Source: Sphingopyxis panaciterrae (GTDB taxonomy: Bacteria; Pseudomonadota; Alphaproteobacteria; Sphingomonadales; Sphingomonadaceae). Taken from it: 64,000 bases of DNA. Shown here in pieces: positions 1 to 8,142 of the stretch; the stretch's first letter is position 1; each line of letters starts with the position of its first letter. The position numbers were made by a program, and so were the translations under genes. The notes beneath the pieces were generated by a model. That model was not told the DNA's origin. It saw only the letters and a program-made list of their open reading frames with translations, and ran no database searches. Location of the stretch: the NCBI RefSeq assembly GCF_011762125.1, contig NZ_JAASQN010000001.1, forward strand, positions 930,001 to 994,000, given 5' to 3'.

Positions 1-1065
1 GCGCATCATGCCAAGCTGGAGGCGGGAAGCCTGAAGGTCGGCGACGCGGTGCAACTGACCGTCGATGCCGCGCGGCGCGACCGCATTCGCGCCAATCATA
101 GCGCGACCCACTTGCTGCACGCGGCGCTGCGTAACCGGCTGGGCGGACATGTGACGCAGAAGGGCAGCCTGGTCGCCGAGGATCGTTTCCGCTTCGACTT
201 CTCGCACCCCAAGGCGCTGAGCGCCGAGGAAATCGCCGACGTCGAGGCGGAGGTGAATGCGCAGATCCGCGGCAATGAGGCGGTGACGACGCGGCTGATG
301 ACCCCCGACGATGCCGTCGCGGCGGGCGCGCTGGCGCTGTTCGGCGAGAAATATGGCGACGAGGTGCGCGTGCTGAGCATGGGCAAGGCCGACGAGCGCA
401 ACTATTCTGTCGAGCTGTGCGGCGGCACGCATGTGCGCGCGCTTGGCGATATCGCCTTGTTCAAGATCATCAGCGAAAGCGCAGTGTCGTCGGGCGTGCG
501 GCGTATCGAGGCGCTGACAGGCGACGCGGCGCGCCAGTGGCTGAATGGCCGCGACGAGGCGTTGAAGGCCGCGGCTGCGGCGCTCAAGACCTCGCCCGAT
601 GAGGTGCCGGCGCGCGTCGCGGCGCTCGCCGAACAGCTCAAGAAGGTCGAGCGCGAGCTGGCCGACGCCAAGAAGGCGATCGCGCTTGGCGGGGCTGGGG
701 GCGGCGGAAGCGGCGGCGCGGCGGCAGGGCCGGCCGTCGAGCAGGTCGGCGATGTCGCCTTTCTGGCGCAGGTCGTCGAAGGGCTTGATCCCAAGGAGCT
801 GCGCGGCACGGTCGACGGGCTGAAGAAGCAGGTCGGTAGTGGTGTCGCGATGCTTGTCGCGGTCAACGACGGGCGCGCTTCGGTTGCGGTCGGGGTGACC
901 GACGACAAGATGGCCAGCCTCAGCGCGGTCGACCTCGTCAAGGCGGCGGTCGCGGCGCTTGGCGGGCAGGGCGGCGGCGGGCGGCCCGACATGGCGCAGG
1001 GCGGTGGCCCCGACGGCGGCGCGGCGAATGACGCGGTCGCTGCGGTCAAAGCCGCGCTCGCCTGA
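1..1065 (+). CDS. alaS: Alanine--tRNA ligase, C-terminal part (5' end outside window)
   Basis: Alanyl-tRNA synthetase charges tRNA-Ala in the cytoplasm. The frame is open from base 1, so only the C-terminal 354 codons are present. The editing domain is visible: the HxxxH metal motif (HSATH) at bases 97-111 and the matching CGGTH motif at 418-432, which together hydrolyse Ser-tRNA-Ala and Gly-tRNA-Ala. A helical, charged linker follows (about bases 560-700), then a glycine/alanine-rich C-Ala domain ending at TGA 1063-1065. The glycine runs in the C-Ala part are usual for high-GC alphaproteobacteria. An SRPBCC gene begins 12 bases later in the same direction. Identification is secure from the paired editing motifs. 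Confidence 0.97.
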   Translation, partial: AHHAKLEAGSLKVGDAVQLTVDAARRDRIRANHSATHLLHAALRNRLGGHVTQKGSLVAEDRFRFDFSHPKALSAEEIADVEAEVNAQIRGNEAVTTRLMTPDDAVAAGALALFGEKYGDEVRVLSMGKADERNYSVELCGGTHVRALGDIALFKIISESAVSSGVRRIEALTGDAARQWLNGRDEALKAAAAALKTSPDEVPARVAALAEQLKKVERELADAKKAIALGGAGGGGSGGAAAGPAVEQVGDVAFLAQVVEGLDPKELRGTVDGLKKQVGSGVAMLVAVNDGRASVAVGVTDDKMASLSAVDLVKAAVAALGGQGGGGRPDMAQGGGPDGGAANDAVAAVKAALA

Positions 1066-1076
1066 AGTCGACGAGC

Positions 1077-1553
1077 TTGAAACCGACCAAGAAGACGCGG
1101 CGCACCGACCATGCCGAACGGCTGATCTCGGCGCCGCTGGTCGATGTGTTCGCGGCTTTCACCAGTGCCGACAAGCTGGCGCGCTGGTTGCCGCCCGAGG
1201 GAGCGACCGGCGAATTCGAGCATGTCGACCTGCGCGCGGGCGGCGGCTTTCTGATGCGGCTGACCTTCGATGACGCCGATGTCGAGACCAAGAGCGATGA
1301 CGATAGCGACGTCGTCGAGGTCTATATTCCGACGCTCGACGACGGGCGGCTGATCGTCTGGGAAGTCGAATTCGAGTCCGACGATCCGCGCTTTTCGGGG
1401 ACGATGGCGATGCACTGGTATCTGTCGCGGCAGGGCGGCGGCACGCTGGTGACGATCGATGCGCATCACGTGCCGCCGGGCATTTCGGCGAAGGATCATG
1501 TGGAAGGGCTGAACAGCTCGCTGGCGAATTTGGGGGCGGTTGTGGAAGAATAA
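1077..1553 (+). CDS. AHSA1/SRPBCC-family protein
   Basis: A 158-residue protein of the START/Bet v1-like SRPBCC superfamily, AHSA1 branch. The family signature is visible: an N-terminal strand followed by PxxVFxAFTSADKLARWLPP, then an aspartate-rich strand region and the terminal helix HVEGLNSSLANL. Such proteins have a deep hydrophobic cavity, but their ligand is usually unknown, and no substrate can be named here. The start is a TTG at 1077, 12 bases after alaS; no strong ribosome binding site is visible, so a slightly different start is possible. It may be cotranscribed with alaS. Downstream lies a palindromic repeat that could end the transcript. Confidence 0.85.
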   Translation: MKPTKKTRRTDHAERLISAPLVDVFAAFTSADKLARWLPPEGATGEFEHVDLRAGGGFLMRLTFDDADVETKSDDDSDVVEVYIPTLDDGRLIVWEVEFESDDPRFSGTMAMHWYLSRQGGGTLVTIDAHHVPPGISAKDHVEGLNSSLANLGAVVEE

Positions 1554-1554
1554 C

Positions 1555-1632
1555 CGTCGCCCCTGCGAAGGCAGGGGCCGCCGGCAGCCTTGCGCCACGC
1601 TGACAGCGGCCCCTGCCTTCGCAGGGGCGACG
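1555..1632. repeat. Palindromic repeat, family A, copy 1
   Basis: Near-perfect inverted repeat with arms beginning CGTCGCCCCTGCGAAGGCAG and ending with the complementary sequence, joined by a loop of about 25 bases. It lies between two convergent genes. Related copies lie at 16930-17007 and inside ccmH at 21641-21746. It could fold as a strong hairpin and stop transcription from either side, but lacks a T tract. Confidence 0.85.
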
Positions 1633-1633
1633 T

Positions 1634-2047
1634 TTATGCCTCGAGCCCCTTGGCTTTCCCCCACGCCCGCGCCGCCGTGTACCCCAGATACCCCGTCCCG
1701 AAGAGCGCGTAGAGCGGTTCGGGGATGCCCGCGAGATAGGCGTTCATGCCCTCGGCGATCGCCTTGGCGATTTCGGGGCGCGCGGCGGCGATCAGGCCCA
1801 TCGGGATCGCCCAGAGCAGGAGTGCGTACATCACATAGAGAAAGCTCGGCCGCGCGCGGCTGGCCCAGGGGTCGGCGCTGCCCGCCTCGGCGACGATTGC
1901 GGTCATGCGGGTCTTGATCGCCTCCATTTCCTGGCTGCCCTCCATTTTGAGGAGCTCGAGCTTGGCGCGGTCGCGGGCTTCGGGGTCGGGGATGATCTTG
2001 TCGATCAGCTTGGCGATCGGGCCGATCAGGCCTTCGATAATGCTCAT
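1634..2047 (-). CDS. Holin, 3TM GTA-type (phage/GTA lysis protein)
   Basis: A 137-residue protein resembling the GTA_holin_3TM family: an amphipathic N-terminus (MSIIEGLIGPIAKLIDKIIP), a charged segment that includes KLELLKMEGSQEMEAIKTRM, then hydrophobic segments at about 69-90 and 104-125. Holins open the inner membrane so that an endolysin can reach the cell wall. The start at 2047 is supported by CAGGAG upstream. The muramidase gene lies 68 bases upstream on the same strand, so the two form a lysis cassette. In Rhodobacter capsulatus the gene transfer agent uses a holin plus GH108 endolysin pair. No head, tail or terminase genes are in this window. Confidence 0.82.
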   Translation of the reverse strand: MSIIEGLIGPIAKLIDKIIPDPEARDRAKLELLKMEGSQEMEAIKTRMTAIVAEAGSADPWASRARPSFLYVMYALLLWAIPMGLIAAARPEIAKAIAEGMNAYLAGIPEPLYALFGTGYLGYTAARAWGKAKGLEA

Positions 2048-2115
2048 TTCAATGTCTCCTGTTGGTCGGAAGGTCACAAAGGTCACGCTACATCCCCCTC
2101 TCCTGGGGGGGGGGA

Positions 2116-2685
2116 TCAGGCGTCGCCAATGCGATTGGCGAGCCAGCCGTAGAGGAAGGCCTCCTGGCTGGGGCGGCGTTCGGCGAGCGCGATGTAGCGT
2201 TCGCCCTGCAGCGCCTCCATCGCGCGAAGGAGGACGGTTTCGCCGCCCTTGCCGCGCGCTTTCAGGAAGGCATCGAGCGCCGCCAAGGTGCGCGGACCGA
2301 CGTCGCGGTCGACCGCGATGTCGGGATAATCGCGTGCGGCGCGATTGAGCGCGTTGAGCGCGCGCTGGAGGAAACCCGCGGCGGTGCCGGTGCCCATGTT
2401 GACGCCGGTGTCGAACAGTTCGGCGGCAATCTTCGGCGCGCGGAGTGCCACCTTGTCGAAGCCGGGACGCAGCCAATAGAGGCGGCGATAGATCGACGCG
2501 GCGTCGGCGCGCGGCAGGTCGCGCATGGCGCCGGCATAGCCCTGCGCGCGCGCGACCGCTTCGGTGATCCCCCAGCAGGTCGGACCGCCGCGATCGGCGG
2601 GGTGGTTTACATATCGGCCTTCGCGGTCGATGACGGCGTCAATCAACGTGTCGACGTCGGAGGTCGACGGGTCGGGTCTTGGCAT
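2116..2685 (-). CDS. Endolysin / N-acetylmuramidase, glycoside hydrolase family 108
   Basis: A 189-residue protein with an N-terminal GH108 catalytic domain (about 10-95) and a C-terminal PG_binding_3 region (about 100-185). The catalytic glutamate is E22 in the segment DREGRYVNHPADRGGPTCWG, with the family's PTxxGIT motif after it. It should cleave the MurNAc-GlcNAc bond of peptidoglycan. There is no signal peptide, so it would depend on the holin encoded downstream (start 2047). The start at 2685 has AAGGAG a few bases upstream. The gene is divergent from a quinone oxidoreductase, and the shared promoter region holds a motif also found upstream of the DUF6456 gene near 11.2 kb. RcGTA endolysin has the same domain make-up. 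Confidence 0.88.
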   Translation of the reverse strand: MPRPDPSTSDVDTLIDAVIDREGRYVNHPADRGGPTCWGITEAVARAQGYAGAMRDLPRADAASIYRRLYWLRPGFDKVALRAPKIAAELFDTGVNMGTGTAAGFLQRALNALNRAARDYPDIAVDRDVGPRTLAALDAFLKARGKGGETVLLRAMEALQGERYIALAERRPSQEAFLYGWLANRIGDA

Positions 2686-2727
2686 GATTCGCTCCTTTGG
2701 TTTGTCATTGCAGATAAAACGAACCAT

Positions 2728-2746
2728 ATTGGGATATTGTAGGAAA
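2728..2746 (-). promoter_or_regulatory. Putative operator shared with the XRE/DUF6456 intergenic region
   Basis: Read on the minus strand this is TTTCCTACAATATCCCAAT, 42 bases before the endolysin ATG. A near-identical element with two extra A residues lies at 11157-11177, 32 bases before the DUF6456 ATG. Both point toward the gene named. TCC occurs twice, about one helical turn apart. Part of it (AGGAAAGGA, plus strand 2741-2749) also serves as ribosome binding site for the oxidoreductase, which could explain some of the match here, but not at the second site. Confidence 0.55.
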
Positions 2747-2757
2747 GGATTTTCGCC

Positions 2758-3735
2758 ATGCGGGCGTTGCGGGTGAGCGAATTGCTGCCGGATCATGCGG
2801 GCGCCGCGCTGGCCGACCTGCCGGTTCCCGAACCCGCGGCGGGCGAAGTGCGCGTGCGGGTGCGCGCGGCGGCGGTGAATTTTCCCGACTTGCTGATGAC
2901 GCGCGGCGGATATCAGTTGAAGCCCGATCTTCCCTTCGTATCGGGAATGGAATTCGCGGGCGAGGTCGATGCGGTGGGGGCGGGCGCCGGAGACTGGCGC
3001 GTCGGCGACGCGGTGGTCGGCGGCAACCGGTTCGGGGCGATGGCCGAATATTGCGTGGCCCCGGCGGGTGTGCTGCGCGCGAAGCCCGGGGCGCTGGATT
3101 GGGACGCCGCCGCCGCCTATCCGGTCGCCTACCTCACCGCCTATGTCGCGCTGGTCCGCTGCGCGCGGGTCGAGCCGGGCGAATGGGTGCTGGTGCACGG
3201 TGCGGCGGGCGGGGTCGGGCTGGCGACGGTCGATCTGGCGAAAGCATTGGGCGCGCGGGTGATTGCGGTGACGAGCAGCGCGGCGAAGCGGGCGGCGATC
3301 GAGCGGCTCTATGCGCCCGATGCGGTGATCGATGCCGCGCCGGGGTTTCGTGAGACGGTGAAGGCACGGACGGGCGGGAAGGGGGCCGATGTGATCTTCG
3401 ACCCCGTCGGCGGTGATGTCTTCGACGAATCGACGCGCTGCATCGCCTTTGGCGGCCGGCTGCTGGTGATCGGTTTCGCGTCGGGGCGCATCCCCGAGGT
3501 GTCGGTGAACATGCCGCTGATCAAGGGCTTTTCGGTCGTCGGGGTGCGCGCGGGCGAATATGGCCGCCGCTTCCCCGCGCGCGGTGCCGAGAATGTCGCG
3601 GCGATCGACGCGCTCGCCGCCGAGGGACGAATCCGCCCGCATGTCCATGCGTCGCTCGACCTCGCTGACTGGCGCGAAGGCTTTGCGATGCTCGAACGGC
3701 GCGAGGTCGTGGGCAAGGTCGTGCTGAAACCGTGA
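2758..3735 (+). CDS. NADPH:quinone oxidoreductase, MDR superfamily
   Basis: A 325-residue zinc-independent medium-chain dehydrogenase/reductase of the quinone oxidoreductase type. The N-terminal GroES-like domain (to about 120) is followed by a Rossmann domain with the nucleotide loop HGAAGGVGLATVDLAKALGA at about 147-166. The segment GADVIFDPVGGDVFDESTRC is typical of this family. It likely reduces quinones or enoyl-type substrates with NADPH in the cytosol; the true substrate is unknown. The zinc ligands of alcohol dehydrogenases are absent. The ATG has AGGAAAGGA just upstream. It is divergent from the endolysin gene and shares its promoter region, but I see no functional tie. Confidence 0.88.
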   Translation: MRALRVSELLPDHAGAALADLPVPEPAAGEVRVRVRAAAVNFPDLLMTRGGYQLKPDLPFVSGMEFAGEVDAVGAGAGDWRVGDAVVGGNRFGAMAEYCVAPAGVLRAKPGALDWDAAAAYPVAYLTAYVALVRCARVEPGEWVLVHGAAGGVGLATVDLAKALGARVIAVTSSAAKRAAIERLYAPDAVIDAAPGFRETVKARTGGKGADVIFDPVGGDVFDESTRCIAFGGRLLVIGFASGRIPEVSVNMPLIKGFSVVGVRAGEYGRRFPARGAENVAAIDALAAEGRIRPHVHASLDLADWREGFAMLERREVVGKVVLKP

Positions 3736-3833
3736 CGAGCCGAAGCCGCTGCCATGGTTTTGCGACATGCAAGCTGCCATGTCCGCACCGGGGCGTCCCG
3801 GCGAAGGTGCCGAGCAAGACAAAAGGACATGAT

Positions 3834-4157
3834 ATGAAGAAATGGACGATGATCGCAGCAAGTTTCGGGCTGGCGATTCCCGCGATGGCGGCCGCCCAGC
3901 CGCCGCACGATGATGGGCGTATGTTCGCGATGATCGACACCAATGGCGACGGCAAGCTCGACAAGGCCGAAATCACCAAGATGGCGGAAATGCGCGCCCA
4001 GCAGCAAGGCGATCCGAAACTGGCAGCGCCGGAAAAGATTGATGCCTTCATCAAATATCTTGATGGCAACGGCGATGGCGTGGTCGACAAGGCCGAACTG
4101 GAAGCGAAGCAAAAGGCGCGTGCGGAACCGCCGCCGCCGGCCGAAGATCAGCCCTAA
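3834..4157 (+). CDS. Secreted EF-hand calcium-binding protein
   Basis: A 107-residue protein with an N-terminal signal peptide (MKKWTMIAASFGLAIPAMAAAQ) and two EF-hand loops, DTNGDGKLDKAE and DGNGDGVVDKAE, spaced about 40 residues apart, followed by a proline-rich tail. It should bind two calcium ions in the periplasm. The frame is open further upstream to 3732, but the ATG at 3834 is favoured because AAAAGGA precedes it and the signal peptide starts there. Its stop overlaps by 4 bases the stop end of a convergent TSUP permease gene. Small EF-hand proteins of this kind are common in sphingomonads; their role is not established. Confidence 0.85.
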   Translation: MKKWTMIAASFGLAIPAMAAAQPPHDDGRMFAMIDTNGDGKLDKAEITKMAEMRAQQQGDPKLAAPEKIDAFIKYLDGNGDGVVDKAELEAKQKARAEPPPPAEDQP

Positions 4158-4930
4158 AAAAGCGTCCAGAGCGGATTGGCGGGGTCGGCGAGCAGCTTGG
4201 CGGTCAGGGCGAAGGACATGACGACGAGCAGCGGCCGCACCCCGCGTCCGCCGAAGCGGATCGCGAGGCGGGCGCCGAGCTGGTTGCCCGCCACATTGGC
4301 GGCGGCCATCGACAGGCCGAGCAGCCAGAGGACATGGCCGCCGACGATCATCGCGAGCAGCCCGGCGACATTGGTCGCAAGGTTGAGGAACTTCGTATTC
4401 CCGATCGCGCGGACGAGGCCGAGCCCGCCGAGCGCGACGAGCGTCAGCGTCATGAAGGATCCCGTGCCCGGGCCGAAGAAGCCGTCGTAGAAACCGAGCG
4501 CCGCGACGATCAGGGTCAGCCCGAACGGGCCGGCGCGCGCGTGGCGATCGACGCTGCTCATCGGCGGCGCGAGCAGGAAATACAGGCCCATCGCGATCAG
4601 CAGCAGCGGGACGAGCGCGGCGAGGAAATCGGCGCGGACATATTGCACCGCGGTGGCGCCGAGCACCGAGCCGGCAAAAGCGCCCGCCGCGGGCCATGCG
4701 AAGCGGCGGAGATCGACGTGGCCCGCGCGCCAGAAGGTCAGGAAGGCCGAACCGGTGCCGATCGTGCTTTGCAGCTTGTTCGTTGCCAGCGCCGAAACCG
4801 GCGGCACGCCCGCAGCCATCAGCGCGGGAATGGTGAGGAGACCGCCGCCGCCCGCCATGGCGTCGACCGTCCCGGCGAGAAAGGCGACGCCGATGAGCAA
4901 GGCGAAGAGTTCGGGGGCGAATTGCATCAT
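4154..4930 (-). CDS. TSUP (TauE/SafE) family permease 1
   Basis: A 258-residue integral membrane protein of the sulfite exporter TauE/SafE (TSUP) family. It has about eight hydrophobic segments and the two family repeats: GxxAGTVDAMAGGGGLLTIPAL near the N-terminus with NKLQSTIGT, and GFYDGFFGPGTGSFM with IGNTKFLN in the second half. Members export sulfite, sulfoacetate or related organosulfur anions; the substrate is not predictable from sequence alone. TAGGAGCG precedes the start at 4930. A second, divergent TSUP paralogue lies 39 bases upstream on the same strand, so the two may be one operon. Confidence 0.88.
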   Translation of the reverse strand: MMQFAPELFALLIGVAFLAGTVDAMAGGGGLLTIPALMAAGVPPVSALATNKLQSTIGTGSAFLTFWRAGHVDLRRFAWPAAGAFAGSVLGATAVQYVRADFLAALVPLLLIAMGLYFLLAPPMSSVDRHARAGPFGLTLIVAALGFYDGFFGPGTGSFMTLTLVALGGLGLVRAIGNTKFLNLATNVAGLLAMIVGGHVLWLLGLSMAAANVAGNQLGARLAIRFGGRGVRPLLVVMSFALTAKLLADPANPLWTLF

Positions 4931-4969
4931 GCAGGCGCTCCTAGGTTCGATCGCGCCGCATGGCCATGC

Positions 4970-5713
4970 TCAGCTGACGGCGAGGTGGATGGCTTGGAAC
5001 AGGAAGGTCGTGCCGATGATCGTCATTAGCCAGCGGCGGCTGGCGCGGAAATGCGCGTCGCTGATGCGGTCAAGAATGACGCCGCCGACCATGATTCCCG
5101 CCATTGACGCGGTAATGGCGAGCGCGGTGGCCGGCAGCGGGATCGCGGCGCGTCCCGCCGCGCCGAGCAGCACGCCGCCGTAGAAGATGATCTTCGAGGC
5201 GTGTCCCATCGCCTGCATGACGGCCTTGGTCGCGACGATCTGGTGCCGGCCGAGGCGGGTGTTGATGAACAGCATGTCGGTTACCGGACCCGAGACCCCG
5301 GCGACGAGCGCAATCCCGGTCGAGACGAAGCCGCCGCCGAGCGCGTGCCAGCGGTTGGCGGCGTCGAGCGGCAGCCAGCGTTCGGGCAGCCAGACGAGGA
5401 TCGGCATCAGACCGAGGCCGAGGAAGACGCAGAATTTCGTCGGCGCGAAGACGATGAGCGAGAAGAAGCCGACTGCGGCCGCGGCGCCGAGCGCGAACCA
5501 GAGCAGCACGGGCCAGGCGATATGCGTCCGGTGGAGCAACGCGCGCCAGGCGTTCGAGGCGAACTGGATCGTGCCGTGGAGCGCCAGCGCGGTCGATACG
5601 GGGAGTATCCAGGCGAGCACGCCCATGAAGACGAGGCCGCCCGCCATGCCGAAGACGCCCGAAAGGATCGAGGTGAGGAAGGCGGCGATCACGATCAGCA
5701 CGCCTGCCTGCAT
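4970..5713 (-). CDS. TSUP (TauE/SafE) family permease 2
   Basis: A 247-residue membrane protein with about eight hydrophobic segments, another TSUP-family permease. The family pattern is seen in ILSGVFGMAGGLVFMGVLAW, the helical segment ALHGTIQFASNAWR, and VSGPVTDMLFINTRLGRHQIVATKAV in the second half. It is only distantly similar to the neighbouring TSUP protein, so the pair looks like two old paralogues or two half-transporters rather than a recent duplication. The substrate is unknown. A tRNA-Pro gene lies just upstream on the same strand. Confidence 0.85.
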   Translation of the reverse strand: MQAGVLIVIAAFLTSILSGVFGMAGGLVFMGVLAWILPVSTALALHGTIQFASNAWRALLHRTHIAWPVLLWFALGAAAAVGFFSLIVFAPTKFCVFLGLGLMPILVWLPERWLPLDAANRWHALGGGFVSTGIALVAGVSGPVTDMLFINTRLGRHQIVATKAVMQAMGHASKIIFYGGVLLGAAGRAAIPLPATALAITASMAGIMVGGVILDRISDAHFRASRRWLMTIIGTTFLFQAIHLAVS

Positions 5714-5783
5714 CGTTCGCTCGCTTTCCGGAAGGGCTTTCGACAGGCCGCCCTCGAAGACCGCACAGGTTGCGGTGGAAAAT

Positions 5784-5860
5784 TGGTCGGGACGAGAGGA
5801 TTCGAACCTCCGACCCCCACACCCCCAGTGTGATGCGCTACCAGGCTGCGCTACGTCCCG
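5784..5860 (-). tRNA. tRNA-Pro (anticodon GGG)
   Basis: A complete 77-base cloverleaf on the minus strand, including an encoded CCA end. Acceptor arm CGGGACG pairs with CGTCCCG. The anticodon arm TCACA-CTGGGGG-TGTGG gives anticodon GGG, and the T arm contains the usual GGTTCGAATCC. No integrase or attachment-site duplication is seen beside it. Confidence 0.95.
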
Positions 5861-6106
5861 ACCGGCCCGATTGGGCAGGCGAGGCCCCTAGCGCGGGTTG
5901 GCGGATGATGCAAGGCTCTCCTGAGCAAAGTCGAAGCGGAGGCCCTGCATTGGCGGTGCGTTTGTATAGCGCCCTTGATCGGGCGCGCCGCCTCCCCATT
6001 TCAGCCGCGCTTGCCAAGGGGGATGGTTGCAGCACGGTTGCGCGTCCGGCCCCTGCGTGATAGGCGCCGCGCCATATTTGCGTAGCCGTTTCCGGGGGAA
6101 GCGGCG

Positions 6107-6463
6107 ATGCTGCAAACAGAAAGACTTTCGTTCATGTCGACCAATTTGCTTCTGACCCAGGCGGCCGGATCGGGCGGCGGGGCTGCCGGTTTCCTGATGC
6201 TGGTGCCCTATCTCCTCATCTTCGCCGTTTTCTGGTTCTTCCTGATCCGTCCGCAACAGGTGCGCGCAAAGGAACATCGCACCAAGGTGGCGGCGGTGAA
6301 GCCGCGCGACCAGATCGTGACCGGCGGCGGCATCGTCGGCAAGGTGACGCGCGTCGACGATGATTTCGTCGATGTCGAAATCGCCCAGGGCGTGAAGATC
6401 AAGGTCGTGAAATCGACCCTTGCCGACGTTCTCCAGCCCGGCGGCAAGCCCGCCAACGACTGA
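6107..6463 (+). CDS. yajC: Preprotein translocase subunit YajC
   Basis: YajC is a small single-span inner-membrane protein that associates with SecDF and the Sec translocon. The protein shows a hydrophobic segment (MLVPYLLIFAVFWFFLIRPQ) followed by the family hallmark QQxRAKEHRTKVAAVKPRDQIVTGGGIVGKV and a small C-terminal domain. Two starts are possible: ATG 6107, with GGGGGAAG upstream, gives 118 residues; ATG 6134 (MSTNLLLTQ) gives 109. The first has the better ribosome binding site, the second the more usual family length. secD and secF follow directly, the classical yajC-secD-secF order. Confidence 0.93.
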   Translation: MLQTERLSFMSTNLLLTQAAGSGGGAAGFLMLVPYLLIFAVFWFFLIRPQQVRAKEHRTKVAAVKPRDQIVTGGGIVGKVTRVDDDFVDVEIAQGVKIKVVKSTLADVLQPGGKPAND

Positions 6464-6515
6464 CGCGGCGCGGTCCGCTTTTGCGGGCCCGCCCAGCCCA
6501 ACCGGATCCCTCCTT

Positions 6516-8129
6516 ATGCTCGATTTCCCGCGCTGGAAGACCATCGGTATCAGCATCATCCTGCTGCTCGGTATCCTCTTTTCCATTCCCAGCTTCCTGC
6601 CGCAAAAAACCTTCGACAGCCTGCCCGGCATCGCGCAGACGAAGGTCAACCTGGGGCTCGACCTGGCCGGCGGCAGCCATTTGCTGCTCGAGGCCGACCT
6701 GGCCGACCTGCGCAAGACGCAGCTTGCGAACATGGAAAAGACGGTGCGCACCGCGATGCGCGGCGAGCGCGGGCCCGATGACGATATCGCGATCGGCGAA
6801 CTGCGCGTGCAGGGCAACCAGATCAGCTTCCTCGTCCGCGACCAGACGCAGCTCGACGATGCGCGCGACCGGCTGTTCAACGAAACGCAGGGCGCGGGGC
6901 TCAGCGGCCAGCGCGACTGGCGCATCGATGTCGTCGACACGACGCGAATCGTCCTGACCCCGACCGGCGCGGGGCAGACGCAGGCGGTCGCGCACGCGAT
7001 GGACACGGCGCGCGACATCATCGACCGCCGCGTCAACGCGCTCGGCACGCGCGAACCGACGATCATCCGCCAGGGTACGGACCGCATCGTCGTCCAGGTG
7101 CCCGGGCTGCAGGATCCAGCCGCCCTGAAGGAATTGATCGGCAAGACCGCGCGGCTCGAATTCCGCATGGTCGATGCCAATGCCGACCCGAATGAAGCGG
7201 CCGCCGGGCGCGTCCCGGTGGGCAGCGAGATCGTGCCTTATGCCGAAGGCGAGGGCAGCGGTGCCCGTTTCGAAGTCCTGCGCCGCCAGGTGATGATCAG
7301 CGGCGAACAGCTGATCGACGCCCGGCAAAGCTATGAGCAGCAATCGAACCAGCCGGTCGTGTCGATCCGTTTCGATTCGGGCGGGTCGAACACCTTCGCC
7401 AAGGTGACGGCACAGAGCGTCGGCCAGCGTTTCGCGATGGTCCTCGACGGCAAGGTGCTGTCGGCGCCGTCGATCAACGAACCGATCCTGGGCGGCAGCG
7501 CGCAGATTTCGGGGAGCTTCAGCGTCGCGAGCGCCAACGCGCTGGCGATTTCGCTGCGTTCGGGCGCACTGCCGGTGAAGATGGCGGTCGTCGAGGAACG
7601 CACCGTGACCCCCGAGCTCGGCGCCGATTCGATCCGCAAGGGCGCGATCGCGGGCATCATCGCGACCGTTTCGGTGCTGACGCTGATGCTCGTCGTTTAT
7701 GGCCGCTTCGGCGTCTATGCGTGCGTCGGGCTGGTGTTCAACGTGTTCCTGATCATCGCGACCATGGCGGCGTTCAACGCGACATTGACCCTGCCGGGCA
7801 TCGCGGGCTTCGTGCTGACGATCGGCGCCGCGGTCGACGCGAACGTGCTGATCAACGAGCGAATACGCGAGGAATTGCATCGCGGACGCAAGGTGTTCCA
7901 GGCGGTCGAGCTGGGCTATTCGGAGGCGAGCCGCGCGATTTTCGACGCGAACGTCACCAACGTCATCGCCGCATCGCTGATGTTCTGGTTCGGGTCGGGC
8001 CCGATCAAGGGCTTCGCCGTGGTGCTGACCATCGGTATCGTCACCAGCGTCTTCACCGCCGTGACCGTCACGCGCATGTTCGTCGCCCACTGGCTGCGGA
8101 CCAAGCGTCCGACGTCGATCAACATTTGA
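6516..8129 (+). CDS. secD: Protein translocase subunit SecD
   Basis: SecD, with SecF, uses the proton gradient to help release exported proteins on the periplasmic side of SecYEG. The 537-residue protein has an N-terminal transmembrane segment (about 8-28), the hallmark VNLGLDLAGGSHLLLE, a large periplasmic region with P1/head domains, and a C-terminal RND-type block of five helices (about 380-530) including VDANVLINERIREE. The frame is open upstream to 6420, but ATG 6516 is chosen because the family begins with a short basic stretch before the first helix. yajC ends 52 bases upstream and secF starts 13 bases downstream. Confidence 0.96.
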   Translation: MLDFPRWKTIGISIILLLGILFSIPSFLPQKTFDSLPGIAQTKVNLGLDLAGGSHLLLEADLADLRKTQLANMEKTVRTAMRGERGPDDDIAIGELRVQGNQISFLVRDQTQLDDARDRLFNETQGAGLSGQRDWRIDVVDTTRIVLTPTGAGQTQAVAHAMDTARDIIDRRVNALGTREPTIIRQGTDRIVVQVPGLQDPAALKELIGKTARLEFRMVDANADPNEAAAGRVPVGSEIVPYAEGEGSGARFEVLRRQVMISGEQLIDARQSYEQQSNQPVVSIRFDSGGSNTFAKVTAQSVGQRFAMVLDGKVLSAPSINEPILGGSAQISGSFSVASANALAISLRSGALPVKMAVVEERTVTPELGADSIRKGAIAGIIATVSVLTLMLVVYGRFGVYACVGLVFNVFLIIATMAAFNATLTLPGIAGFVLTIGAAVDANVLINERIREELHRGRKVFQAVELGYSEASRAIFDANVTNVIAASLMFWFGSGPIKGFAVVLTIGIVTSVFTAVTVTRMFVAHWLRTKRPTSINI

Positions 8130-8142
8130 GGAAGGCGATATC

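Noticed and set aside
2091..2113. C-run and G-run (CCCCC...GGGGG) between holin and endolysin as a terminator
   Set aside because: The stem is short and simple, lies between two genes that should be cotranscribed, and lacks a T tract.
1634..3735. Prophage remnant
   Set aside because: Only holin and endolysin genes are present. No integrase, attachment repeats, structural genes or change in base composition are seen, and housekeeping genes follow on both sides. A GTA lysis cassette explains it better.
4154..5713. One TSUP gene split by a frameshift
   Set aside because: The two products are each full length (258 and 247 residues) with all expected membrane segments, own starts and low mutual similarity.
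5784..5860. tRNA-Pro as integration site of a mobile element
   Set aside because: No integrase and no duplicated 3' tRNA fragment could be found in the sequences on either side.
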